From contig OY764545.1 of assembly GCA_963668495.1 (NCBI GenBank), positions 2,108,001 to 2,172,000 on the forward strand: DNA of 64,000 nt. The letters are read 5' to 3'. This stretch comes from Oleispirillum sp963668495. GTDB lineage: Bacteria > Pseudomonadota > Alphaproteobacteria > Rhodospirillales > Rhodospirillaceae. This document shows positions 8,008-15,710 of this stretch, piece by piece. The notes beneath the pieces are model-generated. The model saw nothing but the letters and a program-made list of their open reading frames with translations. It searched no databases and had not been told where the DNA came from. The position numbers were made by a program, and so were the translations under genes. Positions within the stretch are counted from its first letter, which is position 1. Each line of letters starts with the position of its first letter.

Positions 8008-8586
8008 ATGACCTTATCTGCACTGATGGCTCGTGGGGAGTCACAATGTGAGTTGTGCGGCGCTTCCGAAGGGCTGCTTGAATTTGCGGTGGCCCCGCAC
8101 GCCGAAGGCACTGTAGAAACCTCCGTTTTGGTGTGTCCGACCTGTCAGGCACAAATGGATGGCGCGGATGCCGACCTTGACGTGAACCACTGGCGTTGCC
8201 TTAATGATAGCATGTGGTCACAGGTTCCTGCCGTTCAAGTCGTTGCATGGCGCATGTTGAACCGCTTGCGGTCCGAAGGCTGGGCGCAGGATGCCATTGA
8301 TATGCTGTATCTGGATGAAGAAGCCCTTGCATGGGCTCAAGACGGTCAGAGCAGCGCAGATACCACCGGGGACGTTGTCCATAAGGATGTTAACGGTACC
8401 GTGCTGGAAGCCGGTGATACGGTTACCCTGATTAAAGATCTAAAGGTTAAGGGCGGTGGCTTTACAGCCAAACGCGGAACTGCCGTTCGCGGGATTTCCT
8501 TGGTCCCGGATGATCCCAAACATATTGAAGGTCGGGTTAGCGGTCAGCAAATTGTGATTATTGCTGAGTACGTGAAAAAATCCTGA
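8008..8586 (+). CDS. PhnA/YjdM domain protein
   Basis: 192-aa cytoplasmic protein. It has an N-terminal zinc-ribbon with CxxC pairs (CELC at 14-17 and CPTC at 44-47) and a C-terminal SH3-like PhnA domain of about 70 residues containing DVNGTVLEAGDTVTLIKDL. The family is named after its location near phosphonate genes in E. coli, but YjdM itself is not a phosphonate hydrolase and its role is unclear. No phosphonate genes lie nearby. It stands alone between two differently oriented transcripts and ends at a long inverted repeat (8598-8642). The ribosome site is weak (GAGAATTG). Confidence 0.88.
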   Translation: MTLSALMARGESQCELCGASEGLLEFAVAPHAEGTVETSVLVCPTCQAQMDGADADLDVNHWRCLNDSMWSQVPAVQVVAWRMLNRLRSEGWAQDAIDMLYLDEEALAWAQDGQSSADTTGDVVHKDVNGTVLEAGDTVTLIKDLKVKGGGFTAKRGTAVRGISLVPDDPKHIEGRVSGQQIVIIAEYVKKS

Positions 8587-8597
8587 TTTATTTTGTA

Positions 8598-8642
8598 GAT
8601 ACGACAACGCCCCCGCCAATTGGTCGGGGGCGTTGTCGTATC
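8598..8642. repeat. Perfect 18-bp inverted repeat between convergent genes
   Basis: Arms at 8598-8615 and 8625-8642 are perfectly complementary over 18 bp. The 9-base loop contains the palindrome CCAATTGG, so the structure could extend further. It lies between phnA (plus) and the chemoreceptor gene (minus), 12 and 13 bases from their stops. It probably acts as a two-way transcription end point or 3' stabiliser, but neither side has a clear T-run. Confidence 0.8.
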
Positions 8643-8655
8643 TGTCTTTTCAGAT

Positions 8656-9837
8656 TTACGAAGACCGAATTGCGGACAGAACATCGTCCACTGCGACTTT
8701 AAGGTTGGTGGTGTGGGTCAAAAGGTTCTGGCATTCTTTTGCCAGTTTGTCTGATGCCTCGTTCGAGGCTTCTGCTGCCTCGGCGACCAACGAAACAGAT
8801 TCAGCAACTGTGCGGTTTCCGTTTGCGGCTTCATTCACATTGCGGCTGATTTCAGAGGTCGCAGCATTTTGTTCCTCGATAGACGAAGCAATGGTGGCAG
8901 TGACCTGATTGATATCAACAATACGCCCGGACATAGACGTAATTGCCGTGACCACGGTTTTGGTTTCGCCCTGAATATCGTTGACCTGCTGGGTGATTTT
9001 CTCAGTGGCTTGTGCGGTTTGCGTCGCCAGTTTTTTCACTTCATCGGCAACCACGGCAAAGCCTTTGCCCGCATCTCCGGCTCGGGCGGCTTCAATTGTG
9101 GCGTTGAGGGCCAGCAAGTTAGTTTGTGCCGCAATATCATTAATCAGACGGATGGCTTCGCCAATATGATCCGCAGCCGTGGACAGTTCCATTACCCGTT
9201 GGTTGGTTGCATCTGCTTCTGCCGCCGTTTCCTGAGCATTTAAGGATGCGGTTTGAACTTGGGCTGCAATTTCGTTGATGGATTGCGTCAATTCTTCGGA
9301 TGCTGAGGCAACGGAATCTACATTGTGCATCGCCATCTCAGAGGCATCACGCACTGTGGAGGCTTCTGTAGAGGTTTTTTCTGCATTTTCTTTCATGATG
9401 CGGGACAATTCGGTCAAGGTCCGGGCTGTCATGGATGTATCTCGCAGAATATCTCCAATGGCGACTTCAAAGTCGTCAGCCATTTTTTGCATAACCTCGT
9501 TACGGTCAGTGCCGTGAAAGGTTGCATCTGCTTCGTCATCAATGTTCATGTCCTGCGCGTCTATCGTGGCAGGCTCTTGCTCGCGGGCTTCAGCCTTAAT
9601 CGGTACAGGAACAGTTACGTCAGGTTTACTATGTCGAAAATGCCGGAGCAGTGACATGTTGCTGAAGGCAACGAGAATAATCCCGCCCAAACCAATGGCG
9701 ATGGAAATTATAAGGCCGTCGCGGGACAGCGCATCGCCGACTATAAAAAATAAATAACCAATCAGCATCAAAACCGTAAGTGTGCTCCAAAATGTGGGCA
9801 CCCAGTTTTTCAACTGTGATGAGGATTCGGATGTCAT
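8656..9837 (-). CDS. Methyl-accepting chemotaxis protein without sensor domain
   Basis: 393 aa. Two transmembrane helices at about residues 15-34 and 42-60 are separated by only a few residues, so there is no periplasmic ligand domain and no recognisable HAMP. After an acidic linker (70-105) comes a long coiled-coil with methylation helices and the highly conserved hairpin tip around FAVVADEVKKLATQTAQAT. It should signal to CheA/CheW from the membrane, possibly sensing membrane state or cytoplasmic signals. I chose the ATG at 9837 because AGGGGG sits 6 bases before it; in-frame ATGs at 9843 and 9858 lie too close to or ahead of that site. No che genes are in the window. Confidence 0.9.
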   Translation of the reverse strand: MTSESSSQLKNWVPTFWSTLTVLMLIGYLFFIVGDALSRDGLIISIAIGLGGIILVAFSNMSLLRHFRHSKPDVTVPVPIKAEAREQEPATIDAQDMNIDDEADATFHGTDRNEVMQKMADDFEVAIGDILRDTSMTARTLTELSRIMKENAEKTSTEASTVRDASEMAMHNVDSVASASEELTQSINEIAAQVQTASLNAQETAAEADATNQRVMELSTAADHIGEAIRLINDIAAQTNLLALNATIEAARAGDAGKGFAVVADEVKKLATQTAQATEKITQQVNDIQGETKTVVTAITSMSGRIVDINQVTATIASSIEEQNAATSEISRNVNEAANGNRTVAESVSLVAEAAEASNEASDKLAKECQNLLTHTTNLKVAVDDVLSAIRSS

Positions 9838-10137
9838 ACTCATCCCCCTGACGAACATATAAAAATACCTGATAAATGCATTATCAGAGCTTTGACCTAT
9901 AAGGTATTATTAACGATATCTGTTTTAAAGGCCTTAAGGAAGCTGAATTCCTGTTAAGGACGGGTTCGTCCAATAAGTCTTATGGTTTTATGGTTGTTTT
10001 ACCTTGACCAATTTTTTGGTTCCTGTTGGATCTATCGCAGGAATTAGGCTGCCTGGACAAAAGAAAACCTCTAACCCCTTGATAAACTGTGCGCTATGGT
10101 CATTTGCATTAATGTATTGTGACACGTTGTGTTGGGG
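9838..10137. other. 300-base intergenic region
   Basis: This divergent gap separates the chemoreceptor gene (minus) from the dehydrogenase gene (plus) and must hold both promoters. It is AT-rich, with several short ATTA and TTAA stretches, but I could not single out a convincing -35/-10 pair, an RNA gene or a terminator. Confidence 0.5.
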
Positions 10138-11022
10138 ATGGATATCTTGGCAAATTCGAAAATAATCGGTTTTATCGGATTGGGGATTATGGGCTGTGCC
10201 ATGGCACGTAATCTGCATAAGGCAGGGTATCAACTGCGAGTCTATAACCGAACCAAGGCAAAAGCCTCGTCGTTGCTCGCGGAGGGTGCAATTTGGTGCG
10301 AGAACGTGGCAGAACTCGCTGCCGAATCGGATATCGTAATCTCAATCGTTGGGTACCCGGTCGATGTAAAGCAGGTGTATTTGGGAGACCAAGGCCTTAT
10401 TGCCAATGCAAGGCCCGGTACAATCCTTATCGATATGACTACATCCAATCCGTCATTGGCTCGATTGATCCACCAAACAGCGCAGAAACGCGGCATTAAG
10501 GCACTGGATGCTCCGGTATCCGGTGGTGATGTCGGGGCACGGGACGCGACCTTGGCAATTATGGTCGGTGGTGACGTGGACGCTTTTGATGCTGTTCTCC
10601 CGGTGTTTGAGGCAATGGGGAAAACCATCCGCTACATGGGCGAAGCCGGCAGCGGACAGCATACCAAAATGGTTAATCAAACCGTTATTGCCAGCACCAT
10701 TGTTGGCGTTGCGGAAGGGCTGGCCTATGCCAAGAAATGCGGACTGGATGCACACAAGGTTCTGGAGGTGATCGGAACCGGTGCCGCCGCCAGTACACAG
10801 TTGGCTGTCTATGGTCCGCGCATTCTCAACCAAGATTATGATCCCGGCTTTTATGTTCATCACTTCCTAAAGGATATGGGCATTGCGTTGGACGAAGCAG
10901 AGGCGCTGGGACTGGATTTACCGGGATTGGTGTTATCGCGCAGCCGATTTGAAGAATTGTCTGCCTTTGGCTACGGTGATGAAGGGACACAGGCAATAGC
11001 CCGCCTGTACGATCAGGAATAG
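10138..11022 (+). CDS. NAD(P)-dependent beta-hydroxyacid dehydrogenase family
   Basis: 294 aa, 3-hydroxyisobutyrate dehydrogenase / tartronate semialdehyde reductase family. The Rossmann motif GLGIMG is at about residues 16-21, and the family substrate motif DAPVSGGDVGA is near 125. The catalytic Lys lies in GQHTKMVNQ near 175, and an all-helical C-terminal domain completes the fold. Family members reduce or oxidise short beta-hydroxyacids in the cytoplasm; the sequence does not settle which. The ATG at 10138 was chosen, but GTG 10129 and TTG 10131 lie just upstream and no clear ribosome site decides among them. The next gene follows after 10 bases. Confidence 0.85.
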   Translation: MDILANSKIIGFIGLGIMGCAMARNLHKAGYQLRVYNRTKAKASSLLAEGAIWCENVAELAAESDIVISIVGYPVDVKQVYLGDQGLIANARPGTILIDMTTSNPSLARLIHQTAQKRGIKALDAPVSGGDVGARDATLAIMVGGDVDAFDAVLPVFEAMGKTIRYMGEAGSGQHTKMVNQTVIASTIVGVAEGLAYAKKCGLDAHKVLEVIGTGAAASTQLAVYGPRILNQDYDPGFYVHHFLKDMGIALDEAEALGLDLPGLVLSRSRFEELSAFGYGDEGTQAIARLYDQE

Positions 11023-11032
11023 GGAGGCAATC

Positions 11033-11797
11033 ATGTCAGCACCGCTATCAGCCCCATTATTGGCCCTGTTTTCAGATTTCGGGGCTGATGGTCCATACTG
11101 CGGGCAGGTTCTGGCGGTGTGGGCAGGATTGGCCCCTGATGTTCCGCGTGTGAACCTTTATGCTGAGGTTCCGTCCTTTCACATTCGGGCCGGGGCTCAC
11201 CTTTTGTACGCTTACACACGTTACCTGCCGAAGGGGTCAGTCATTGAAGCCGTGGTCGATCCGGGCGTCGGCGGTGATCGGGGCGTTATTGTGGTTTGGG
11301 CTGATGGATATTGGTTTTGTGGTCCTGATAACGGCTTGCTATCTATTGTGACGCAACGAGCTTCGGAAGCGCGGTTGTGGCGGGTGTCCTGGCAGCCAGA
11401 GGTGGATTTTCCTGCGACTTTTCATGGTCGGGATGTGTTTGCCCCAATTGCGGCGCATTTGGCTCTGCACGGCTCCCCACCGGAGCCGTGTTTACGTATG
11501 GGGCGATCGTCTTGGCATGTGGGATGTGCAATTGATGACCCAATGGCAGAAGTCATTGATATTGACCGTTTTGGTAACTTGATCACGGGAATTCATGGTG
11601 GAGATATCAAGGATACTGAAGTCTTATACGTCAACGGTCAGGCGGTGCCATATGCAGAGCGCTTTGAATGTGTTGAACTAAAAGCGTTATTTTGGTATGT
11701 GAATTCGAACGGATTGATTGAAATTGCGGCGAATCAAGCCTCTGCCAGCGATGCATTACAAGCAAGGCTGGGCACGGCAATCGTCTGTAAAAAATAA
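11033..11797 (+). CDS. SAM hydrolase (DUF62 / SAM hydroxide adenosyltransferase)
   Basis: 254 aa, DUF62 family, related to bacterial fluorinases and chlorinases. Members studied so far split S-adenosylmethionine to adenosine and methionine using water or hydroxide. The N-terminal signature LFSDFGADGPYCGQ at about 12-25 carries the conserved Asp. VDPGVGG near 76 and FHGRDVFAPIAAHLA near 130 are the other family blocks. A GGAGG site precedes the ATG at 11033. It follows the dehydrogenase gene by 10 bases and is probably cotranscribed. The physiological purpose of this reaction remains unclear. Confidence 0.86.
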   Translation: MSAPLSAPLLALFSDFGADGPYCGQVLAVWAGLAPDVPRVNLYAEVPSFHIRAGAHLLYAYTRYLPKGSVIEAVVDPGVGGDRGVIVVWADGYWFCGPDNGLLSIVTQRASEARLWRVSWQPEVDFPATFHGRDVFAPIAAHLALHGSPPEPCLRMGRSSWHVGCAIDDPMAEVIDIDRFGNLITGIHGGDIKDTEVLYVNGQAVPYAERFECVELKALFWYVNSNGLIEIAANQASASDALQARLGTAIVCKK

Positions 11798-11954
11798 TTT
11801 GTGCCTGTCTAACGTAATGAAATGTGGCTGTTTCTTTGCCTTATCAGGCTTTTCCCTTTTGTTGTCAGGAAAACAAAGTAATATTTTCCTTGGTTTTGTA
11901 TAAACTACGTACTATCGAATTCAGGCCCAATATATTGGGAAGGGGGAGAATTCA

Positions 11955-12776
11955 ATGAGTTTTGTAGTTCGTTTCTGGGGCGTTCGTGGCAGCATCGCTT
12001 GTCCGTCACCGTATCATGTGCGGTATGGCGGCAATACCAGTTGTGTGTCCTTCACCATGGGGGATTATCACCTGATTTTGGATGCGGGAACCGGAATACG
12101 TCCTTTGGGACAATTCTTGAATAAGCTTGATGTGCGGCAATCGACCATTTTGTTGACCCATACCCATTGGGACCACATTAACGGCTTTCCGTTCTTTGGG
12201 CCTGCTTTCCTTCCTGATCGTCATTTTCGAATTTTGGCGGGGCATTTGAAGAATGATGGTGGTATTCAGCAAATTCTGGCGACACAGATGCATACCCCTA
12301 TGTTCCCGGTGCCGTTAGAGGCGATGAAAGCCAAGCTGGAATTCGAAGATTTTCAATCAGGTGAAACATTCAACCTAACGCCCGAGATTGTGGTGAAGAC
12401 CTGTGGTTTGAATCACCCCAATGGAGCAACGGCTTATCGCGTGGAATATGAGGGTAAGTCCGTTTGTTATGTCACCGATACGGAACACGTTCCCGGGCAA
12501 CCGGATCAAGCCATTTTATCACTGATCGATGGGGCTGATTTGGTGATCTATGATTCGACCTATACGGATGAGGAATTTCCGGGGAAAGTCGGGTGGGGGC
12601 ATTCCACATGGCAGGAAGGTATGCGGTTGTGCCGAATGGCGAATGTGAAGCGATATGCAATTTTCCACCATGACCCGGACCATGATGACGATTTCATGGA
12701 TGCAATTGGAGCTGAAGCCAAGTCTTTGTGGGATGGGTGCTTTGTCGCGCGAGAAAACGAACCGATTGCAGTTTAA
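11955..12776 (+). CDS. Metallo-beta-lactamase-fold hydrolase
   Basis: 273-aa cytoplasmic metal-dependent hydrolase. FWGVRGS at the N-terminus and YGGNTSCV near residue 25 are typical of the group related to ribonuclease Z and class II cyclic-nucleotide phosphodiesterases. ILDAGTG follows near 40, and THTHWDH near 70 is the HxHxDH zinc motif. A YVTDTEH segment near 175 supplies a bridging Asp, and HHDPDHDD is near 238. AAGGGGG lies just before the ATG at 11955. The substrate could be a cyclic nucleotide, an RNA end or a phosphodiester; I cannot decide. Confidence 0.85.
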   Translation: MSFVVRFWGVRGSIACPSPYHVRYGGNTSCVSFTMGDYHLILDAGTGIRPLGQFLNKLDVRQSTILLTHTHWDHINGFPFFGPAFLPDRHFRILAGHLKNDGGIQQILATQMHTPMFPVPLEAMKAKLEFEDFQSGETFNLTPEIVVKTCGLNHPNGATAYRVEYEGKSVCYVTDTEHVPGQPDQAILSLIDGADLVIYDSTYTDEEFPGKVGWGHSTWQEGMRLCRMANVKRYAIFHHDPDHDDDFMDAIGAEAKSLWDGCFVARENEPIAV

Positions 12777-12792
12777 TCTCTGTTTCTTGCCG

Positions 12793-13464
12793 CTATTGGA
12801 AACGAGCAGGGATAACACGCACAACAATGCGGCGGTTGATTTCCCGGTTAATCGGTAGTGGATTGCCAAACGGGTCTCGATTGGGAACCTTTGGTGCGAT
12901 ATCAGCCATGCCGACAGCCCGTAAACGGGATGGACTCATTTGCGTGCTGATGAAATAGCGAACAACCCCGGTGGCCCGTGCCGAAGACAATTCCCAGTTG
13001 GATGGGAATTTTGGCGTGTTGATTGGGCTATCATCCGTATGACCTTGAACTTCAACCTGAAATGCACTGTATAGGTCAGAGTTTAGGGTCATGGATACTC
13101 GACCCAGCAAGGGTTTGGCAGTTTCCCGTAAAACCGCAGATCCCGGTGCAAAGAAGCTGGAAGAGGCAAATTCAATTTGAATGCCGCTGCTGTCTGATCC
13201 AATGCTGGAGGTTTCCTGAACATTCATATCGACAATGATTTCCTGCATTTCCTTTTTCAGGCTTTGCAGAGGGGTCTCCACGTCCCGTTTACCGACACCT
13301 TTTGCCATTCCGGCCTGAACTTCTTCAAATTTCGCAATATCAACCTTGGAAATTGAGGCCAGCAGAACAAAGAACGCAAGCAGAAGGGTGACGAGGTCGG
13401 AATAGGTCGTCATCCAGCCTTCTTCTTGGTTTTGTTTCTTGTTTTTTGGTGCGGCCTTAAGCAT
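12793..13464 (-). CDS. motB: Stator protein MotB family (OmpA C-terminal domain)
   Basis: 223 aa. A single N-terminal transmembrane helix carries WMTTYSDLVTLLLAFFVLL with the ion-binding Asp at residue 23, the MotB/PomB hallmark. A linker of about 50 residues follows, then an OmpA-like peptidoglycan-binding domain (VEVQGHTDDSPI near 146, NWELSSARA near 163). With MotA it forms an ion-driven flagellar stator. The start codon overlaps the motA stop by one base. No other flagellar genes are in the window, so a dedicated or alternative stator is possible. Short cytoplasmic tail and sequence style are closer to PomB than to E. coli MotB, but the coupling ion is not certain. Confidence 0.88.
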   Translation of the reverse strand: MLKAAPKNKKQNQEEGWMTTYSDLVTLLLAFFVLLASISKVDIAKFEEVQAGMAKGVGKRDVETPLQSLKKEMQEIIVDMNVQETSSIGSDSSGIQIEFASSSFFAPGSAVLRETAKPLLGRVSMTLNSDLYSAFQVEVQGHTDDSPINTPKFPSNWELSSARATGVVRYFISTQMSPSRLRAVGMADIAPKVPNRDPFGNPLPINREINRRIVVRVIPARFQ

Positions 13465-14261
13465 CAGCGTTTCAGGTGTTTGTCGATGTTGAAGTGGATT
13501 GCAGGATCAAGGTAAGAGTTCATCTTATCCTGAATGTAGCGTGGGCTTTTGCGTTCCGCGAGCAGGGCAATGCCTTCGGCAACAAGATAGTTACGGAACT
13601 GAACGATTTCTTCGCGTTGTTGAATTTTGCTGGCGGCAGGCAAGAACACCAATCGGGCAGCCAAAACACCGTACAGAGTCGTGATCAAGGCAACTGACAT
13701 ACCCGGGCCCAACTGAGCCGGATCATTTCCCATGCTGTCGAGCATAATGATCAAGCCGACCAGAGTCCCGATCATACCAAATGCCGGGGCAGTGTTACCC
13801 ATACTGCGCAGAATGGTGGCGTTGATAACGCTGCGCTGGAATGTTGTCTCAATGGTATTTTGCAGAATTTGTCGGATTTCTTCGCCTGTGTACCCGGTCA
13901 CGACCAAATCAATGCCGAAACGAAGAAAATTATCCTGACGGGCAACGCCTTTTGCATCGTTTTCAAGGCCGGGCAGGCCGCTTTTTTGGACGATGTAGCC
14001 CCAACGGATAACGCGTCCGACTTCACTGGTCAGCATGTTGCGGCTGATCCGGTGGGTAAACATAATGGTAACGGTAACTTTCAGGGCATTGATGACGTAT
14101 CGATATTCAAAAGCAATGAACGTCGCGGCCAGCGTGCCGCCAATCACCATAATGAAGCTGGCGAAATCCAGAAACAGAAGATAGTTGGCAGTTTTCAATA
14201 CAATGGAACTGATGAACAGGCCAAAGCCCAGGATAATCCCGAGCACCGTCGTCATAGACAT
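13464..14261 (-). CDS. motA: Stator protein MotA family
   Basis: 265 aa, four predicted transmembrane helices (about 5-22, 32-50, 160-182 and 190-212) with a large cytoplasmic loop between helices 2 and 3, as in MotA/PomA. The TAPAFGMIGTLVGLIIML segment includes the conserved Pro of helix 3. Length and loop size fit PomA-type stators. The stop overlaps the motB start (TGATG), so the two are translationally coupled. GAGGGG lies about 8 bases before the ATG. It pairs with motB, forming the ion channel that drives flagellar rotation. Confidence 0.88.
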   Translation of the reverse strand: MSMTTVLGIILGFGLFISSIVLKTANYLLFLDFASFIMVIGGTLAATFIAFEYRYVINALKVTVTIMFTHRISRNMLTSEVGRVIRWGYIVQKSGLPGLENDAKGVARQDNFLRFGIDLVVTGYTGEEIRQILQNTIETTFQRSVINATILRSMGNTAPAFGMIGTLVGLIIMLDSMGNDPAQLGPGMSVALITTLYGVLAARLVFLPAASKIQQREEIVQFRNYLVAEGIALLAERKSPRYIQDKMNSYLDPAIHFNIDKHLKR

Positions 14262-14405
14262 CCAAAAATCCCCTCAACTCAATGGTGATGTCCTGAAATT
14301 CGCTATCTCACTGTAATTCATTTGTGGATACAATTCATCACCTTAAAGCGCAATAATTCGTCGAACTGTGACAGGTATCATACCCCGAATTCAAAATTAT
14401 GGGGG

Positions 14406-15710
14406 TTACCGTTCCCGAAAAGCCTCATGTTTTAGCTTAAGTACGGGGCGGATCAGGTAATCAAGGACAGATCTTGTGCCGGTGTGGATGTCCACGGTAG
14501 CCAACATGCCGGTCGTTATGGGGTATTCCCCCGGATTGTCGCCAAGCCACGTTTGATCCGTTTCAATCATGACCTGAAAGTAGGGTGGAGATGAGCCGTT
14601 ACTGCTGGTATCGGGTGCAACGGAAATGACCTTGCCGGTAAGGCCGCCATAACGTGCATAATCGTATGTGCTGATTTTAACCAATGCCGGTTGTCCGGGG
14701 CGAACATAGCCGCGATCTGCTGGGTTCAACCGTGCATCAATCAACAGTTTCTGGTTGATTGGAACGATTTCCATAATCGGATCGCCCGGTTTGACCACGC
14801 CACCAATCGTGACAAAGCGCAGGTTTTTGACAATGCCGTCAATTGGGGAGCGGATCGTGGTGCGGAGTTGCTGATCATCAGCAGTCGAGAGCAATTCCGC
14901 CGTACGTGCCAGTGACAATTGTGCAGCAGATAATGCTTCGGAGGCTTGCCGCTGAAACGCCAGCCGGGTTTCCTCAATCCGGTTTTGGGCTTCTTCAAGT
15001 GCGGCTTTGGCTCGTGGCAGGCTGTGTTTCAGGATTGCCAGTTCACCGCGCAGGGCTTCGACTTCGGTTTCCTGTTGCAGATGATCCATTTTCGAGGTCA
15101 AACCATCTCGCAGCAACTCTCGTGACATTTGCAGCTTTGTTTCTGCCAGTTTCAGACTGGTTTGCAGAGAGCGATTCTTTGCCGTTTGTTCGCGGTATTC
15201 TTCCTGCTTTTGCTGATACTGCAATTTCAATACGGATAAGCTGGACTCAAGTTCCCTGATTTTTGCCTGATGGGTCTGACGTTCGGCAGAGGCTAACATC
15301 GGGTGTTTTTTAACCAAATCCTCCGGTAGGGACAGGGGCGTTGCGTTGGCCTCAGATTGTAAACGAGCAATGGTCAGTTTCTGACCATCATTGCGCAGGC
15401 GCAATTCATCCCGATTGATTGCCGTTGCCGCAAGATCCAATTGCAAAAGCGGGGTTCCGGTTTGCACCGAAGTTCCCGGCTGCACCATCATCTGGGTGAT
15501 TATACCACCTTCCAGATGTTGGATGACTTTCACCTGTCCTTGCGGGATAACATCGCCCTCTGCCACTGTGACTTCATCCAATTGTGCAAAAGCAGCCCAC
15601 GCCAACCATGCTCCGAGCAATCCAGCAATACCAAGGGCGATTTTACGCGCGGGTACGCGTGAATGGCGGGCTTTCAGGTCATTAAAAGTCAAAGGTCCGT
15701 GTTCGGTCAT
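14406..15710 (-). CDS. Type I secretion membrane fusion protein, HlyD family
   Basis: 434-aa periplasmic adaptor that bridges the ABC exporter in the inner membrane to a TolC-type outer-membrane channel. It has a single N-terminal transmembrane helix (about 22-42), a biotinyl-lipoyl half motif (VIPQGQVKVIQHLEGGII) and a long alpha-helical hairpin from about 110 to 285 rich in Leu, Gln and Glu. The second lipoyl half and beta-barrel follow (IRSPIDGIVKNL near 288; TGMLATVDIHTG near 405). The start overlaps the stop of the ABC exporter gene by 4 bases, so both are made together. It resembles PrtE/LapC-type adaptors of protease or adhesin exporters. Confidence 0.92.
   Translation of the reverse strand: MTEHGPLTFNDLKARHSRVPARKIALGIAGLLGAWLAWAAFAQLDEVTVAEGDVIPQGQVKVIQHLEGGIITQMMVQPGTSVQTGTPLLQLDLAATAINRDELRLRNDGQKLTIARLQSEANATPLSLPEDLVKKHPMLASAERQTHQAKIRELESSLSVLKLQYQQKQEEYREQTAKNRSLQTSLKLAETKLQMSRELLRDGLTSKMDHLQQETEVEALRGELAILKHSLPRAKAALEEAQNRIEETRLAFQRQASEALSAAQLSLARTAELLSTADDQQLRTTIRSPIDGIVKNLRFVTIGGVVKPGDPIMEIVPINQKLLIDARLNPADRGYVRPGQPALVKISTYDYARYGGLTGKVISVAPDTSSNGSSPPYFQVMIETDQTWLGDNPGEYPITTGMLATVDIHTGTRSVLDYLIRPVLKLKHEAFRER

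Noticed and set aside
8598..8642. Inverted repeat as the end of an insertion sequence
   Set aside because: The arms are only 9 bases apart with no transposase or target duplication.
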